Counted from the stretch's first letter, positions 43,171 to 54,985 are shown. The stretch is 64,000 bases of DNA from Dendrobium chrysotoxum (GCA_019925795.1 CM034311.1:34389472-34453471), one strand, 5' to 3'. The notes: a model not told the origin generated them from the sequence alone. A program made the numbers and translations.

Positions 43171-43652
43171 CCTCTCAAATTTAAGGAAAAATTATATAAG
43201 AGTAGTGAGAGCTGCAATGCTTTATGGTGTAAAATGTTGGCCATTAAAAGAGAAGCAAAATATTAAGTTACGTGTTGCACAGATGAGGATGCTCAGGTGG
43301 ATGAGTGGTTTTACTCTTAGAGATGGGATATGAAATGAGTATATACGTGAAAAGGTTGGAGTAGCTTCAATGGAAGATAAGATTAGAGAGAGTTGCCTTG
43401 GACGGTTTGGTCACATAAAATAGCGGCTTTCTGATGACCCGGTTAGGAAAGTAGAGGTATTAGATTTGACTTATGTTAAGAAAGATAGAGGTAGACCTAA
43501 AAAGATTTGATTATAAAATATTAGAATTGATATTTCTTTATTAGATTTAGATGAGAATTTGACTCTTAACAGGACACAATAGAGAAAAAGGATTCATATA
43601 CCGACCCCACATAGTGGGATAAAGGCTTGTTATTATTGTTGTTGTACTAATG
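43171..43652 (+). mobile_element. LINE 3'-end fragment, copy C (opposite orientation)
   Basis: Plus-strand counterpart of copies A and B. It encodes broken pieces of the RT end (VVRAAMLYGVKCWPLKEKQN..., MRMLRWMSGFTLRDG, REKVGVASMEDKIRESCLG) and ends 'ccgaccccacatagtgggataaaggcttgttattattgttgttgt', showing the simple-repeat 3' tail of the family directly. Confidence 0.8.
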
Positions 43653-43892
43653 AATTTTATGTTAATGGTGTGAGTCCTAATCATAAATTCCATGGGATAA
43701 AATTTCCATTTAAAGCTAAATTATAATTGAAAATTATACTAATACATTAACAATAGTACATGTATAGTAAGGAAAATGATTTTTTTGTCAATATATCAAT
43801 AATCTTAAATGTATATTGAGAAACATGCTAATGCATCCAAAGCATGTATGCAAAGCAGTTGTTTGAAATTTTTATTGAAATTATGAAATACA

Positions 43893-44989
43893 TTTTTTTT
43901 TTAAAGAAACCAAATTTATTAAACAAAAGTGGAGAATACAACAACCAACAGCCATACAAAGCCAAAAATACACACTTACAACAAAAGAGTCCACCATTAC
44001 GAAACACAACACAAAGAATTCTAATAAAATAAAGGAAGCAGCAACCAAGAGGGCTCAGAATGGCAATCCACACCCACCGAGTAGCAAAGAGACGACCATC
44101 CATTGGCGGAGAAAGCCACAGAGCATTAAGCCAAAGTCCCAAAAAACACCACCAATCACCGAAAGGCACGGATGAAACCAACAAACCACCAAGGTTGCCA
44201 ACTCAAGGCCAGCTCGGGGTTGGATTGCCTCATCACAACCCAGCCACCAATAGAAAACCACACCAAGCCAGCACTTATTTTTTCTTACATTTATTTTTAG
44301 CTTTTTTCCCAACACCACTAGGGATGGTATGATCAATAGATCGAGCTACCATGGAAAGAAGCTTCTCATGCGGATCTTGAAACTCCTTTGCATCCTCATT
44401 AACATCGTCATCCGACACATATAACCAATCTGAATGGTCCACACAAGGGTTACGCACAGACAAGGCCAGCTGGGTTTTCAACTCCACATTGGATACAACT
44501 GAAATAGGAATATCAACAAGAGTTGTAGGTGAAGCCACGTTACCAGGAGGATTAATTATACCCCCAGAAACCTCCACACCATTCAAAGCCTCAATACAGT
44601 TACCATCCGACTCTAAAGGATTAGAAGCTAAATGCACAGGATAATCATTAGAGTTAGGAGTCCGACTAGCTGGCTTCAGAGAATCAGTAAAGAATACTTC
44701 CTCACCCTCCACATCATTAGTAAGAGAAGGAATAGGTGTGGGAACAAGATTGACCACGCACGAGGTAGCCAAAGCATTAGAATCCAAACCGCAGTATCCA
44801 AATTGGCACCAGCCTTGAAACCACTAGAAATAGCACTGACAACAGGATTAACATTATCAATATCCGATGCAACATGGCCCTCAGGAATCAAGGCAACAGG
44901 TATAGCATCACAGCCAACAGTCCTTAAAACAGAATTTTCCACCGGAAGAACAACCGCCTCCGGACCCTTAAGTCTTTTTTTCTTCGAAG
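43893..44989 (-). mobile_element. LINE/processed element with poly(A) tail, copy D
   Basis: The minus strand ends TTTAATAAATTTGGTTTC followed by ten or more A (43893-43902), an AATAAA signal plus tail as in plant L1-type LINEs or their non-autonomous derivatives. The 5' part is an ORF1-like sequence (see 44275-44993). No reverse transcriptase was found, so it is deleted internally or non-autonomous. Confidence 0.6.
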
Positions 44990-44993
44990 TCAT
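44275..44993 (-). pseudogene. ORF1-like protein of the LINE-type element, frameshifted
   Basis: Starts MTSKKKRLKGPEAVVLP at 44993 and reads to ...GANLDTAV; then a -1 type shift near 44785 leads into DSNALATSCVVNLVPTPIPS and on to VGKKAKNKCKKK with a stop at 44275. Acidic middle, lysine-rich C-terminus, no zinc knuckle. The role is inferred only from its place 5' of a poly(A)-terminated element. Confidence 0.4.
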
Positions 44994-45213
44994 ATGTTGT
45001 TTCTCCTTGAGTTTGACTACGATAATCAGGATAAATCAAGATTTGTAATCGGAACCTATTAGAGAACGATATGTTCACCTTTTGAGGTGATATATCATTC
45101 ATAATAAGTGTTCGATTATAAAATTTAAATTCCAAAAATTAAATATTTCTCAAAGAAAATTAAATCTTTTTTAAAACTATATTTTTCAATCAAACAAAAA
45201 AAGACTTAAGGGT
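44964..45213. repeat. 18-bp perfect inverted repeat framing the left arm
   Basis: ACCCTTAAGTCTTTTTTT at 44964-44981 and AAAAAAAGACTTAAGGGT at 45196-45213 flank the LTR-end segment exactly. Confidence 0.8.
44990..45202 (+). repeat. Left arm of a large inverted repeat (LTR end, plus orientation)
   Basis: Almost identical to the reverse complement of 46737-46927 apart from an extra segment of about 22 bp near 45035-45058. It ends CAATCAAACAAAAAAA, the same LTR terminus that abuts the PBS on the other side. Confidence 0.9.
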
Positions 45214-46620
45214 TGAACCCGACACTTTCGCTACACCAATTGACTTGGGGCAAAATATCAAAGTTCAAACTCGAACTTGAATTCAAAATTGAAATTAAAA
45301 TTTGAGGTGACAATCAAATTCTAACTTAAGGTTGAAATTGTATTTTGATTTAAAGTTGAATTTGAATTTGAACCTAAGGTTGAAGTCGAATGGACCTTTC
45401 TTCAAATTCTGTGACTCAACAGATCGAGTTTCGCTCAATCATATAGGTACACAAAATTGATATGAAAGATCCAGGGATCGAGCTTGACTCTTTTCATTTC
45501 ACCAATTGACTTGGGTCGAAATGTCAAAGTCCCGATAAAAATTGAATCGACTTTAAGTTGAAAATCGAATTCAAATTTCAGGTTGAAATTATGTTTGGAT
45601 TCAAAGTTAAATTTGAATTTGAGGCTCAAGTCAAATGGGTCTTTCTTCAAATTTTATGACTCAACAGACTGAGTTTCACTCAATCATATAGGTGCATAAA
45701 ATTGATATGAAAGATCTGGGGATCGGGCCTGACTCTTTTCATTTCTCCAATTAACTTGGGTCGAAATGTCAAAGTCTCGAATTTGACCTTGAAATCAAAC
45801 CTGAAGTTTGAATTTAAGTTCGGAATCAAATTTGAGTTCAATTCTGAAATTGAATTTGAACTTAAGATTGAATTCAGTTTTGAGGTTGAATTAAAATTTA
45901 AATCTTGGATTCAAATTCAAGCTCGAAATTGGATTTAAATTAAAATTGAATTTGAATTTGAATCTGGATTTAAACTCAAGGTTGGAATTGAACGGATCCT
46001 CTTCAAATTTTGGAACTCAACATATTGAATTTTATTCAAATATGTAGGTGTGCCAAATTAGCCTGAAGATCCTAAGGCTTGACTCTTTGCACACCACCAA
46101 GCAATTTAGGGGTGAAATGTCAAAGCCCGAAATTGACTGGAGAATGTTGAATTTGAATTGCATGTGTTCAACTACAATAGAATATTGTAGAAGACACATA
46201 GCAATGACGATTGAAGTTGATTTGAAAGATTTTCCTTGACTTTTGAAACTCAAAAATGTTGAGTTCTATTTTCAACATAATGGTTAACAAAAGTTAAGGA
46301 AAAATCTAGAGACCTGGTTTGACTCTTTCACCATACCGACTAGCTTAGGGTGAAATGTCAAAATCCAGGTTGAATTAAAGAAATTTTGAATCTGGGTTTT
46401 GAGGTTGAGGGTTTTTTTGTAAAATACGAAACTTAGCATGCTGTGATTTATTCGCATGCGAGTTTGCAACATATGTAAAAAGATTTTGACAAGCTTGGCT
46501 TGACTCTTTTGCTCTACCAATAAACTTGGAGGCAAAATGTCAAAGCCCGGCTTAGAGGGAGGTTTCTTACACTCGCCTCTCTTTTCACATGTCTTAATTG
46601 AGTTGGCCACACTCACCCAA
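45214..46620. repeat. Degenerate tandem repeat, about six units of 180-360 bp
   Basis: The phrase 'gacttgggtcgaaatgtcaaagtc' recurs in degenerate form at about 45243, 45510, 45752, 46107, 46345 and 46525, each preceded by 'gactcttt...cacc' and followed by 'gaattgaatttgaatttgaa' runs. It lies between the inverted LTR ends, in the position of the 5' untranslated region of a minus-oriented element. Confidence 0.75.
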
Positions 46621-46714
46621 GAGAGAAATGGGTAGAAGGACCAACGGAAGATAGGTAGTCAAAACTACCGATGCAACAAAATTCGTACCGCTATTAAAGA
46701 TGGAGAGAGAGATA

Positions 46715-46734
46715 GTTCCCCAGTGGAGTCGCCA
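46715..46734 (-). other. Primer-binding site, tRNA-Arg type (Tat/Ogre-like)
   Basis: The minus strand reads TGGCGACTCCACTGGGGAAC a few bases after the LTR end (CA at 46744-46743). This is the PBS I know from Tat/Ogre elements, complementary to the 3' end of a tRNA-Arg. It shows that the LTR to its right acts as a 5' LTR for minus-strand internal sequence to its left. Confidence 0.75.
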
Positions 46735-46736
46735 TT

Positions 46737-46927
46737 TTTTTTTGTTTGATTGAAAAATATAGTTTTAAAAAAGATTTAATTTTCTTTGAGAAATATTTAA
46801 TTTTTGGAATTTAAATTTTATAATCGAACACTTATTATGAATGATATATCACCTCAAAAGGTGAACATATCGTTCTCTAATAGGTTCCTGATTATCGTAG
46901 TCAAACTCAAGGAGAAACAACATATGA
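46737..46927 (-). repeat. Right arm of the large inverted repeat (LTR end)
   Basis: The 3' terminal 190 bp of the long Tat LTR; pairs with 44990-45202. Confidence 0.9.
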
Positions 46928-47171
46928 TCCCGAAGAATCAGAATGATGTTTAATCCATTGTTTAACTATAATAATTCAGATAAGAGATCATTAATTTCAT
47001 AATTAAAATTACGATTGTAATTGATATATCTATCCGGAGAAAGAAGATATTAATCACTATCGATAGTTTAAATATGACGATAATGATCATTAGGTTTGAA
47101 TTTCCCAAAGATAATTAATAAAAATTTTGAAAAGGCTTGATTTTGAAATCAGGCCTGGGTTTCTAAATCTC

Positions 47172-47193
47172 CTACGAGCGCAAGCCCTCGTAG
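47172..47193 (-). other. Conserved LTR stem-loop, copy A
   Basis: Stem CTACGAG/CTCGTAG, loop CGCAAGCC, followed by TTAATTA and, 30 bases on, 'aatactctcgattaa'. Confidence 0.65.
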
Positions 47194-47954
47194 TTAATTA
47201 TATCGTAGGAAACTAAAAAATTTCCTACGAATACTCTCGATTAAAATAGCGATACGAATTTTATTTAAGATTTTTAAAGCTTGATATCAAGGAAGGTTAA
47301 GGGACTGGAAATTCAACAGGGATTGGTTCAAGATTGAACACTTATTTCTGGAGTCAAAGGAGGAAGAGTAGGAGGTATTTTGAGATTCTGAATCACTTCA
47401 GAAACACCTCAACTATCCTAAGTGTTGGGCTTGAATTTGATTGAAAGAAATTTAAGTTTGAATGATTGATTTTATTAGAAAGTTGGGGCTTATATCCCTG
47501 ATCAATAGATCAGGAGAATGCCCTAGAAGTGAGGGTGGAGACTAACCTACCAAGTGGGTATGACGTCCCCGGTCAAGATCCCATGGTTTTCCATCATCCC
47601 AGGTTCGTCGGTATCCTTAGCCTACTTAGTCGAGTGCCGACCAGAGGATCCTTGTTAGCAACCATGGGTTACCTCATTCAAGGGGACCTCGTAGGCCAAG
47701 GGGCTGGGGACCTAATCCTAGGCTGACAAGTGTGGACCTCCAAAAGGACAACAGACACCATCGCCCCGCGAGGGGAGACAGTATCTGGCCAATGGAAGGG
47801 CAGATTCGATCACACATATGATTAACCATTGAGGATAGCGGCTCTCACCAGCATACCCCGATGGGTAATAATATATATGATCTGATCGTAACGGGTTTCC
47901 CCCACCCGATACATTAGCTCGAATGGGGTTTATTTGAGAGTGGGATTCGGTTTC

Positions 47955-47976
47955 CCACGGGCGCAAGCCCCCGTGG
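47955..47976 (-). other. Conserved LTR stem-loop, copy B
   Basis: Stem CCACGGG/CCCGTGG, loop CGCAAGCC, followed by TTAATTA and 'gaatactctcgattaa'. Confidence 0.65.
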
Positions 47977-50900
47977 TTAATTACATCTCAAGCCGGAGCC
48001 TGAGAATACTCTCGATTAAGGATTCTATATTATACTTTCTGAATTGGGATTGGCACATAGGGGGAAGACTAGGAAGTCCTACTCGAAGGGAAAGAGAGGT
48101 TCAACTAGGCTTAGTCAACATGCACGGCTCACATCAACATCCGGAGGGACTAAGGTAGTGAGAAGAAACTAGAAAAAAAAAAAATAAATCATGCACTCGA
48201 AACATACAGGAGGGAAGGATGGAGGTGGCGTCATCCGTGTGACGCGGATATGTAGGGTTTAGGGTCTCTGGAAGACAGAAGACCTACCTACTGATGAGGC
48301 GTACTACGAAACAATAGTACCCTTGAATCCTAAATCTAATGGGTTTAGTGTTCTACGCAACACTAACACCCGTGTCCTAACTAATGCAATGCAAAACTTG
48401 GACTTACCCCGGCCTGGAAGGGGGAGCCAGCTAACCACCTAATCGCTTTAAAATCATGCTGTCCAGTCATTTAATGGAAGATTGGTGGATAGGTTATAGT
48501 TCTCGGAAGTAGGGCCGACATCTAGAGGATTTCCTAATTGGCCCCGGACTGATGTTGGGTGAATGCTCCTATGACTAATGCAATTAAAATTTTGATTTAG
48601 TTAGTTTCTAATGCAATGCATGCTAGTCAAAGTATCCAAATCAGGTATGCACAGAACTTTAAAAAGGCTTATAAAATAATTTTTAGAATTAGACTGGGCT
48701 TCCCCAGGTCCGGCACCTCATCCTCATAGGTCAGATTATCCGGACTCTACCCGCAGGCGGGGAAGTGTCTTATAGAAGGAAAAAGAAATGCATTAATATG
48801 CATGCGACCCCGGACGATTCCGGCAATTCCCTAGGTCGTTAAGTTTCTAAATTATTTAAATCTTAAAATTTGAATGTTAGTTGTGAGTAGAAAAGTTTTA
48901 GTCCTTAAAGAGCCTAACGAAATCCAGGCTAAGACAAAAGCGACATGCAAAACGCCAAGAAACTAAGAAAAGCAAACAATCCTAGAGGCACACAATCATA
49001 AAACACATCAAAATTATCCAAACAAATTAATAAATGTCCATAGGCCAACTGCCCTTAATTACAACCCAGGGTCTGCAGAAAATTAAAGTGGCCGGGCACC
49101 ACTGCCAACAACCCGAATTTTTAGTCCTAAGATTGACGCAAGTTATTTTGAGTGGGATACTCTTGGTCTTCATCTTCTTGATCTTCTCTTTCTCCGACTC
49201 CTTGGATCTGAGCTTCCTCGGACTCCTTGGACCTCAGCTTCCTTGGACTCCTCGGGTAGTAGAATAATCCAAATTTGGATTCCCAAACAGAAAAGGACTA
49301 TCCTCATATTGGGTGTCCTTTTCTCTTTGGGCATCCAACCTTTGGATTCTTATATCCCCACTCAAAATAAACTTTCACAACTCAATACCAAGTTACAAAC
49401 CATTTATATTAAATGAAAGCAGTAAATCTAGACTCTCCTGCAAGGTTATCCTAATAAAAAAAAATCAACCCAAGCAATTTTATATTATCCCAAGCAATTT
49501 ATATAGAAATGACAATACTCATCACAGCCACACTTGGCCATGCTCTTAAATGTTTGAGGGCTAAGCAAGCTCTGGAGCACCTGTAGCAATTTATAATGAT
49601 TTATTATTTTAGCCATCATTTATTTAGGGGGGCCGAGCAATTTCTGGAGCACCTGTATAAAATAGCATTAATTTTTTTTAAATCATGATTATTGCCCCCC
49701 TTATATTTAGTGCTGCATGAGCATGGCCACCTGCAGAAAACATCATTAGTATCAACCTCGATCCTAACCTATGGGTAGTCTATCGTGCAATCACATCAAT
49801 TCCCAGAGTGCAGTAAAAGTAAACAAACACACCAATAGTTCAATCACAACATGCAATGAAATCCGGAAAACTCGGCACGCAGCAGAAAAGTAAACACCGG
49901 CCTAACATAAGCCTAGAAGTGGTGCCATAACAAACAATTCTATAGTGTGTGTAAAAGTCTGTGTGGCTGAGGTAGATCCTAAGCTGGGTAGTTAGTTACA
50001 ATTGCCTACTGTCCAAGTTGGTTGTAGGTCTAAAGGAAAATTTTAATTAAAGTATAAATATTAGTGAATTAAGATCCATTTTATTTAATTTGGTATGTAG
50101 GTCAGTTTTAATGCTCAGGGTAATAATATTTAAAGTTTAAATTGCATTAGTGAGTTTTAGGGGGTTCGGGGTCCACCTATACACTAAGCAAAAGGGGGTC
50201 CAAAGTTGACTTTTTGATTAAAGGGTATTTATGATAAGCTAATATTTTTATAAAATACTAGGCCTTAATCTGATCAGTTAGACAGTTAGTATGCCCGATT
50301 TGGATTCTTCTATCCAAAGTTATGAATTTCTGAAGTTTTGGTCTCGTTTTGAACTAAGTTTGACTGGATTGTTGACTTTTTTATTTTAGTTGATTTCTGA
50401 AATCTTAATATTTTTAATGAACACTAGACCCTAATGTGAGTTGAATGCCTTTGAGTTTGCTGGATTTGGAGTTTCCTACGCAAAGTTATGAATTTTAGAA
50501 GTTTCGGGCCCTAGACTATAGGCTACGGTTGACCGAAGAGTTGACTTTTAAATTTAAGCTGATTTCTGGCCACCTGAGATTTTTAATAAATACTAGACCT
50601 TAATTAGAGTTAGGTGCCTTTTAATTTGCCCATTTTGGAATTTTCTATAATTAGTTATGATTTTTAGAAGTTGGGGCATTAAGGGAATTATCGAAATTGC
50701 CTAATTAGGGGTATTTTGGGGGTTTTGGCCCAAATTAGCTCCAAACTGATTGGAATCACCCCCAAAGGTCATAAATGACCTAAGAAGGTGTTCCCAAGTG
50801 TTTGGGGAAAATTTGGGATTTTTAATAATTTTTAATAATTTAATTAAGGCAAAAAGGTGATTTTTGATTAAAGCTGAATTAAAGTCCAGATTAAGGTCCA

Positions 50901-51479
50901 ATTAGGGGGCCCTAATTATCTAAGGTTGGGGAATGAATTCTGGAGAGTTTGAGGTATTATGGGTATTTTTCTGATTTAAAATGGATTTATTAGATTTTTC
51001 TGAAGTTTCCAAGGCTTAATTAACGGGTAAGTTAGGGTTTGCTAATTAAGTGTTTTAAAGAGTCCAGAAAATTCCTAGAAAATTCTAGAGGGTTCCAGAT
51101 GTCACTATGTTTAAGTTTTTTAGATTTCAAGTCATTTGGAGCTATACCCTAATTCCTGGAATTTTTCTAAGTTCACTAGACGATCCTTAATTGTTGTCCT
51201 TAAGATGTCACTACGTTATATAGGAACGAAATGAAGTAACTAACCCTTAGGCACAACATAGAGGGTAAATGCAGCAAATATAAACACACCAAACCATGTT
51301 CTTAGATCTAGGAGAGCCTAGGCTAAGTGCTTGTGCAACCTACACATGCAAGGACTACGAAAATACTAAGTAAAGAAGCCTAATGAAGTGATTAGTGAAT
51401 GATTGGGACACAATCATTCACTAATCCTTCTCCCACATGAATTCTGTTCACATATAGGCCCTAGGTTTAAAATTTCATA

Positions 51480-52612
51480 GAAGGTGGACCTCCCAAAATT
51501 AAAGGATTTAAATAATATATAATTTTAAAATCATCTTTAAAATACATAAATATTATAAATAATAATAATATAAATTTGAAAATAAGATAATTGAAAATAC
51601 TTCAGTTCATAAGTATAGGAGGTCTGCCAGCCACCAAGGGGGGTTTTAAAATAATTCTTATTTTAAAAATAATCAATTATATTAATTAAATAATATTTAA
51701 ATAATTAAATAACATAGTAATACAGAAAGCATCCAGAAAGGACAAAATCAGATACAAAAAAGAATTTTAAATTAAAATTCACATTTTTCTGAAAAGAACG
51801 AGGTATTGTGCGTCAAAATCCGATTTAAAATGAGGAAGTTATGAATTTTTGAAGTTAAATAGGTTTAAAAACATTATTTTTTTTTAAATAATTTAAAATA
51901 GTTAATATTTAAAAATAATTAATAAATTTAAAATAAAATCTCTGAATTTTAAAATAAGTAATAAGTAATAATAATAAAATAAAATAAAATAAAATAAAAG
52001 GTTTTAAAAATATTAATAATAATATAATAATAGTTAAAAATAGTTTTAAAGTATTAATAATATGATAATAATATTAAAATAATAATATTTTCAAAATAAT
52101 AATGTTATTATTAATAAAATAACAACATTAAAACAATCATAACATTATTAATATTATAATATTAAAATAGTAATAATATTATTAATGTAATAATGATATT
52201 AAAATAATAATGTTATTATTGACATAATAATAATATTAAAATAATAATATTATTAATATAATAATAATCATTAAAATAATAATATCATTATTAATATAAT
52301 AATATTAAGAGGATAGAAATGTTATTAATATAATAATGATATTAAAATAATAATATTATTATTATAATAATAATATTAGAAAACTAATACTATTATTAAT
52401 ATAATAATTATTATTAAAATAAGAATATCATTATTAATATAATAATATAAAAAAATAATTTAAAAAAAAAATAATAATAATGACAGTAATTAAAATACTA
52501 ATAATAATTATAATAATAAAAATAATAATTATTACTTTTTTTTTTATTTTTAAAACATATTTAAAATAATTTTTTAAATTAATTAAATAAAATAAAATAA
52601 AATAAAATAAAA
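51480..52612. repeat. Extreme AT-rich tract of AAT/ATT words
   Basis: More than 1 kb consisting almost only of 'aataataat', 'attattaat' and 'aaaataaaat' words inside the long LTR. It ends abruptly at a GC-rich block at 52613. Confidence 0.9.
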
Positions 52613-52654
52613 ACGCGGCGACGTGTCGGCCTATGATTGGCCGCGCTAACAGCG

Positions 52655-52706
52655 GCCAATCATTGGCAATGATTGCGCCGCCGCGCAATCATTGCCAATG
52701 ATTGGC
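52655..52706. promoter_or_regulatory. Perfect 24-bp-arm hairpin carrying CCAAT boxes
   Basis: Arms 52655-52678 and 52683-52706 are perfectly complementary with a CGCC loop. Each arm has CCAAT/ATTGG and GCCAATGATTGG-type words. A second, overlapping palindrome (ATTGGCCGC/GCGGCCAAT) lies at 52636-52660. The block separates the AT tract from GC-rich sequence, and a TATA-like 'ctacttaaaacg' follows at about 52722. It could be an LTR promoter element; direction is unclear. Confidence 0.5.
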
Positions 52707-53393
52707 GCGGCGGGACCCGCCTCTACTTAAAACGACGGCGGCTCTCCGCTGTCGTTGGATCCCCCGCCGTGATGAATCAAGGGCTCAGATCGAGCCGGAT
52801 CGCGTGCGGAACCACAGGCAAGGATCTGCGGTTGATCCAGACCGCGAAACAGCGGGATCTCGACCGTTGATCGTAAGATCAACGGCTCTGATCCCGCTCA
52901 GCTGCAGGCGAACGCTAGCCGAGGCCCTAACCCTATTTTCATCCCGTTCTCGTGATCTACTGGATGGATTTGAATGAAATTTTAAACATATGATCTATAC
53001 GTGAAGAGCATTCGTGTGGGATGATTCATTTGGCTTAAAACGCACTAATGATGATGCTAATTAACCCTAAGTGTTTCTAACTAGGGTTAGGTATTATACC
53101 TAATCCACACGGTGGATTCGGGCGATCTTGGGCTTGTTGAACTTGTAGACTGTCCACGAGTAATCCCCTAGTTGATCTCGAGCCTCGAAACGCCTTGGAT
53201 CGGACGGGATTCGCGTAGGAAGGTTCTAGCCCTCGGTTCGCCGGAAAGTCTGCCGCCGGCGGGGTCTTGGTGGCGGATTTGGGTTGGAAAAGGTGGGGAC
53301 GGGTCGTGGGAGCTCTCACACAGAATCTCACAGGCTTTGGGGGCTTAGAGATCGGGCAAGAGTAAAAGTCCCCTAAATCAACCCTAATTCCAT

Positions 53394-53403
53394 CTATTTA
53401 AAG
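53394..53403 (-). promoter_or_regulatory. Possible LTR TATA box
   Basis: The minus strand reads CTTTAAATAG about 360 bp from the inferred LTR start, followed by pyrimidine-rich sequence. A weak call. Confidence 0.25.
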
Positions 53404-54195
53404 CTCTAGGGTCAAGACCAACGGCTAAGATCCTATCTAGGGTTTGATTAGGAGGTTATTAAGCCCATTAGGCCGTGGTTTAGAGCTTTGAATGGATTAG
53501 GAAATAATTGGAGCTTTAAATGGCTCTTAATGGGTCATATTGACCCATTAATGACTTGGGTTGACCAAGTCAAGGGTTGACTTGGTCAACCTAGTCAAAT
53601 AGGTCAAAGAGGGGAGGGGTTGAGCCTTGGATGAATTTGGTTTGATCAAGATCTGATTTGGGGCTAACCTAAGCTAAATGGGTCCCTTTAGGTCAACCCA
53701 GGTTGACCTGGTCAACTGGGTTGACCCAAGACCTGGGGTTAGGTGCAAAAACTAGGTCAACAAACGGACCCCCAACAGGAGTGGCGAACAAACTAGTGAA
53801 CCGCTCGTGTTGGCGTTGACCGGACGTGATAGAAGAAGTAGAGTAAAGATCAGAGAAAAGAACATCAAAAGAGGTGAGAGAGAGCAGAGGGGAATTTTCC
53901 CCTGACCTTGCCCTATAGCGAGGGCAGAGCCAAGGATAGAACAAAGAGCGAAGTAGTAACATGCCACCAAAAGGTAACAAAGTGGGGGAGATCTTCTCTT
54001 TGCCTTACCCTATAGTGAGGGCAGAACTGGGGAGAGAGAACCCAAAAAAGTAAGGTAGTAAAGCAAACCAACTATCCATTGGACCGTATCGAAACAACAA
54101 GATAGAAGGTGAAAGAGTGGTGAGGTATGCCTTCCAGGGACACTGTCAGGCTCACTCGACCAAGTAAAGTCTGATGTCTGCTTGATCAGAGCAAA

Positions 54196-54985
54196 ACAAT
54201 CAGGGAAGAAGTAGTGGTGAGGAATGCCTCCCAGGGACTCTGTCGGGCTCTCTCAACTGGTAAGTAAAACCAACTACCTGACTGTTCATTTCAAACAGCA
54301 GAATAGAAGGTGAAAGGATCCCGTCTCCTCCTGCTCCTTTCGGAACAGCGGATAGGGGTGACTCAATACTTCCGTCTGACCTCAACAAAAGTAAATAAGC
54401 CAAGAAATTGGAGTCTGCGTAGTCTTTTACAGAACATCCAGAGTAAAGGGGTGGTGAGGAATGCCTCCCAGGGACTCTGTCGGGCTCTCTCAACCGGTAA
54501 GTAAAACCAACTACCTGACTGTTCATTTCAAACAGCAGGATAGAAGGTGAAAGGATCCCGTCTCCTCCTGCTCACTTCGGAACAGCGGATAGGGGTGACT
54601 CAATACTTCTGCCTGACCTCAGCAAAAGTAAACAAGTCACGAAATTGGAGTCTGCGTAGTCTTTTACAGAACATCCAGAGTAAAGGGGTGGTGAGGAATG
54701 CCTCCCAGGGACTCTGTCGGGCTCTCTCAACCGGTAAGTAAAACCAACTACCTGACTGTTCATTTCAAACAACAGAATAGAAGGTGAAAGGATCCCGTCT
54801 CCTCCTGCTCCTTTCGGAACAGCGGATAGGGGTGACTCAATACTTCTACCTGACCTCAGCAAAAGTAAATAAGCCACGAAATTGGAGTCTGCGTAGTCTT
54901 TTACAGAACATCCAGAGTAAAAGTGGTGGTGGGGAATGCCTCCCAGGGACTCTGTCGGGCTCCCACTCAACCGGGTAAAGTCTAA
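54196..54985. repeat. 237-bp tandem repeat array (three units plus partial)
   Basis: The phrase gggactctgtcgggctc recurs at 54234, 54471, 54708 and 54946: periods 237, 237 and 238. Units are over 90% identical by eye and also share 'gaaaggatcccgtctcctcctgct'. The parallel 64- and 108-132-codon ORFs here are repeat by-products. Related single phrases continue to 55260. Confidence 0.93.

Larger units (their letters stand above)
46743..53762 (-). repeat. Very long Tat-type LTR (about 7 kb)
   Basis: Left boundary: CA (minus) at 46744-46743, followed by a PBS. Right boundary inferred: the minus strand reads TTGGGGGTCCGTT then TGTTGACCTAG at 53762, a plausible PPT/LTR junction. No coding region lies between. 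It may contain nested fragments that I could not delimit. By position it could be both the 3' LTR of the element to the right and the 5' LTR of a rearranged copy to the left. Confidence 0.5.

Noticed and set aside
44060..44336. 90-codon plus ORF and 93-codon minus ORF facing each other
   Set aside because: They lie in the 3' untranslated region of the poly(A)-terminated LINE-type element.
46715..46734. tRNA-Arg gene fragment
   Set aside because: Only the 3' acceptor complement is present, next to an LTR end; it is a primer-binding site.
54200..54978. 64-codon and 108-132-codon ORFs in series
   Set aside because: Generated by the 237-bp tandem repeat.
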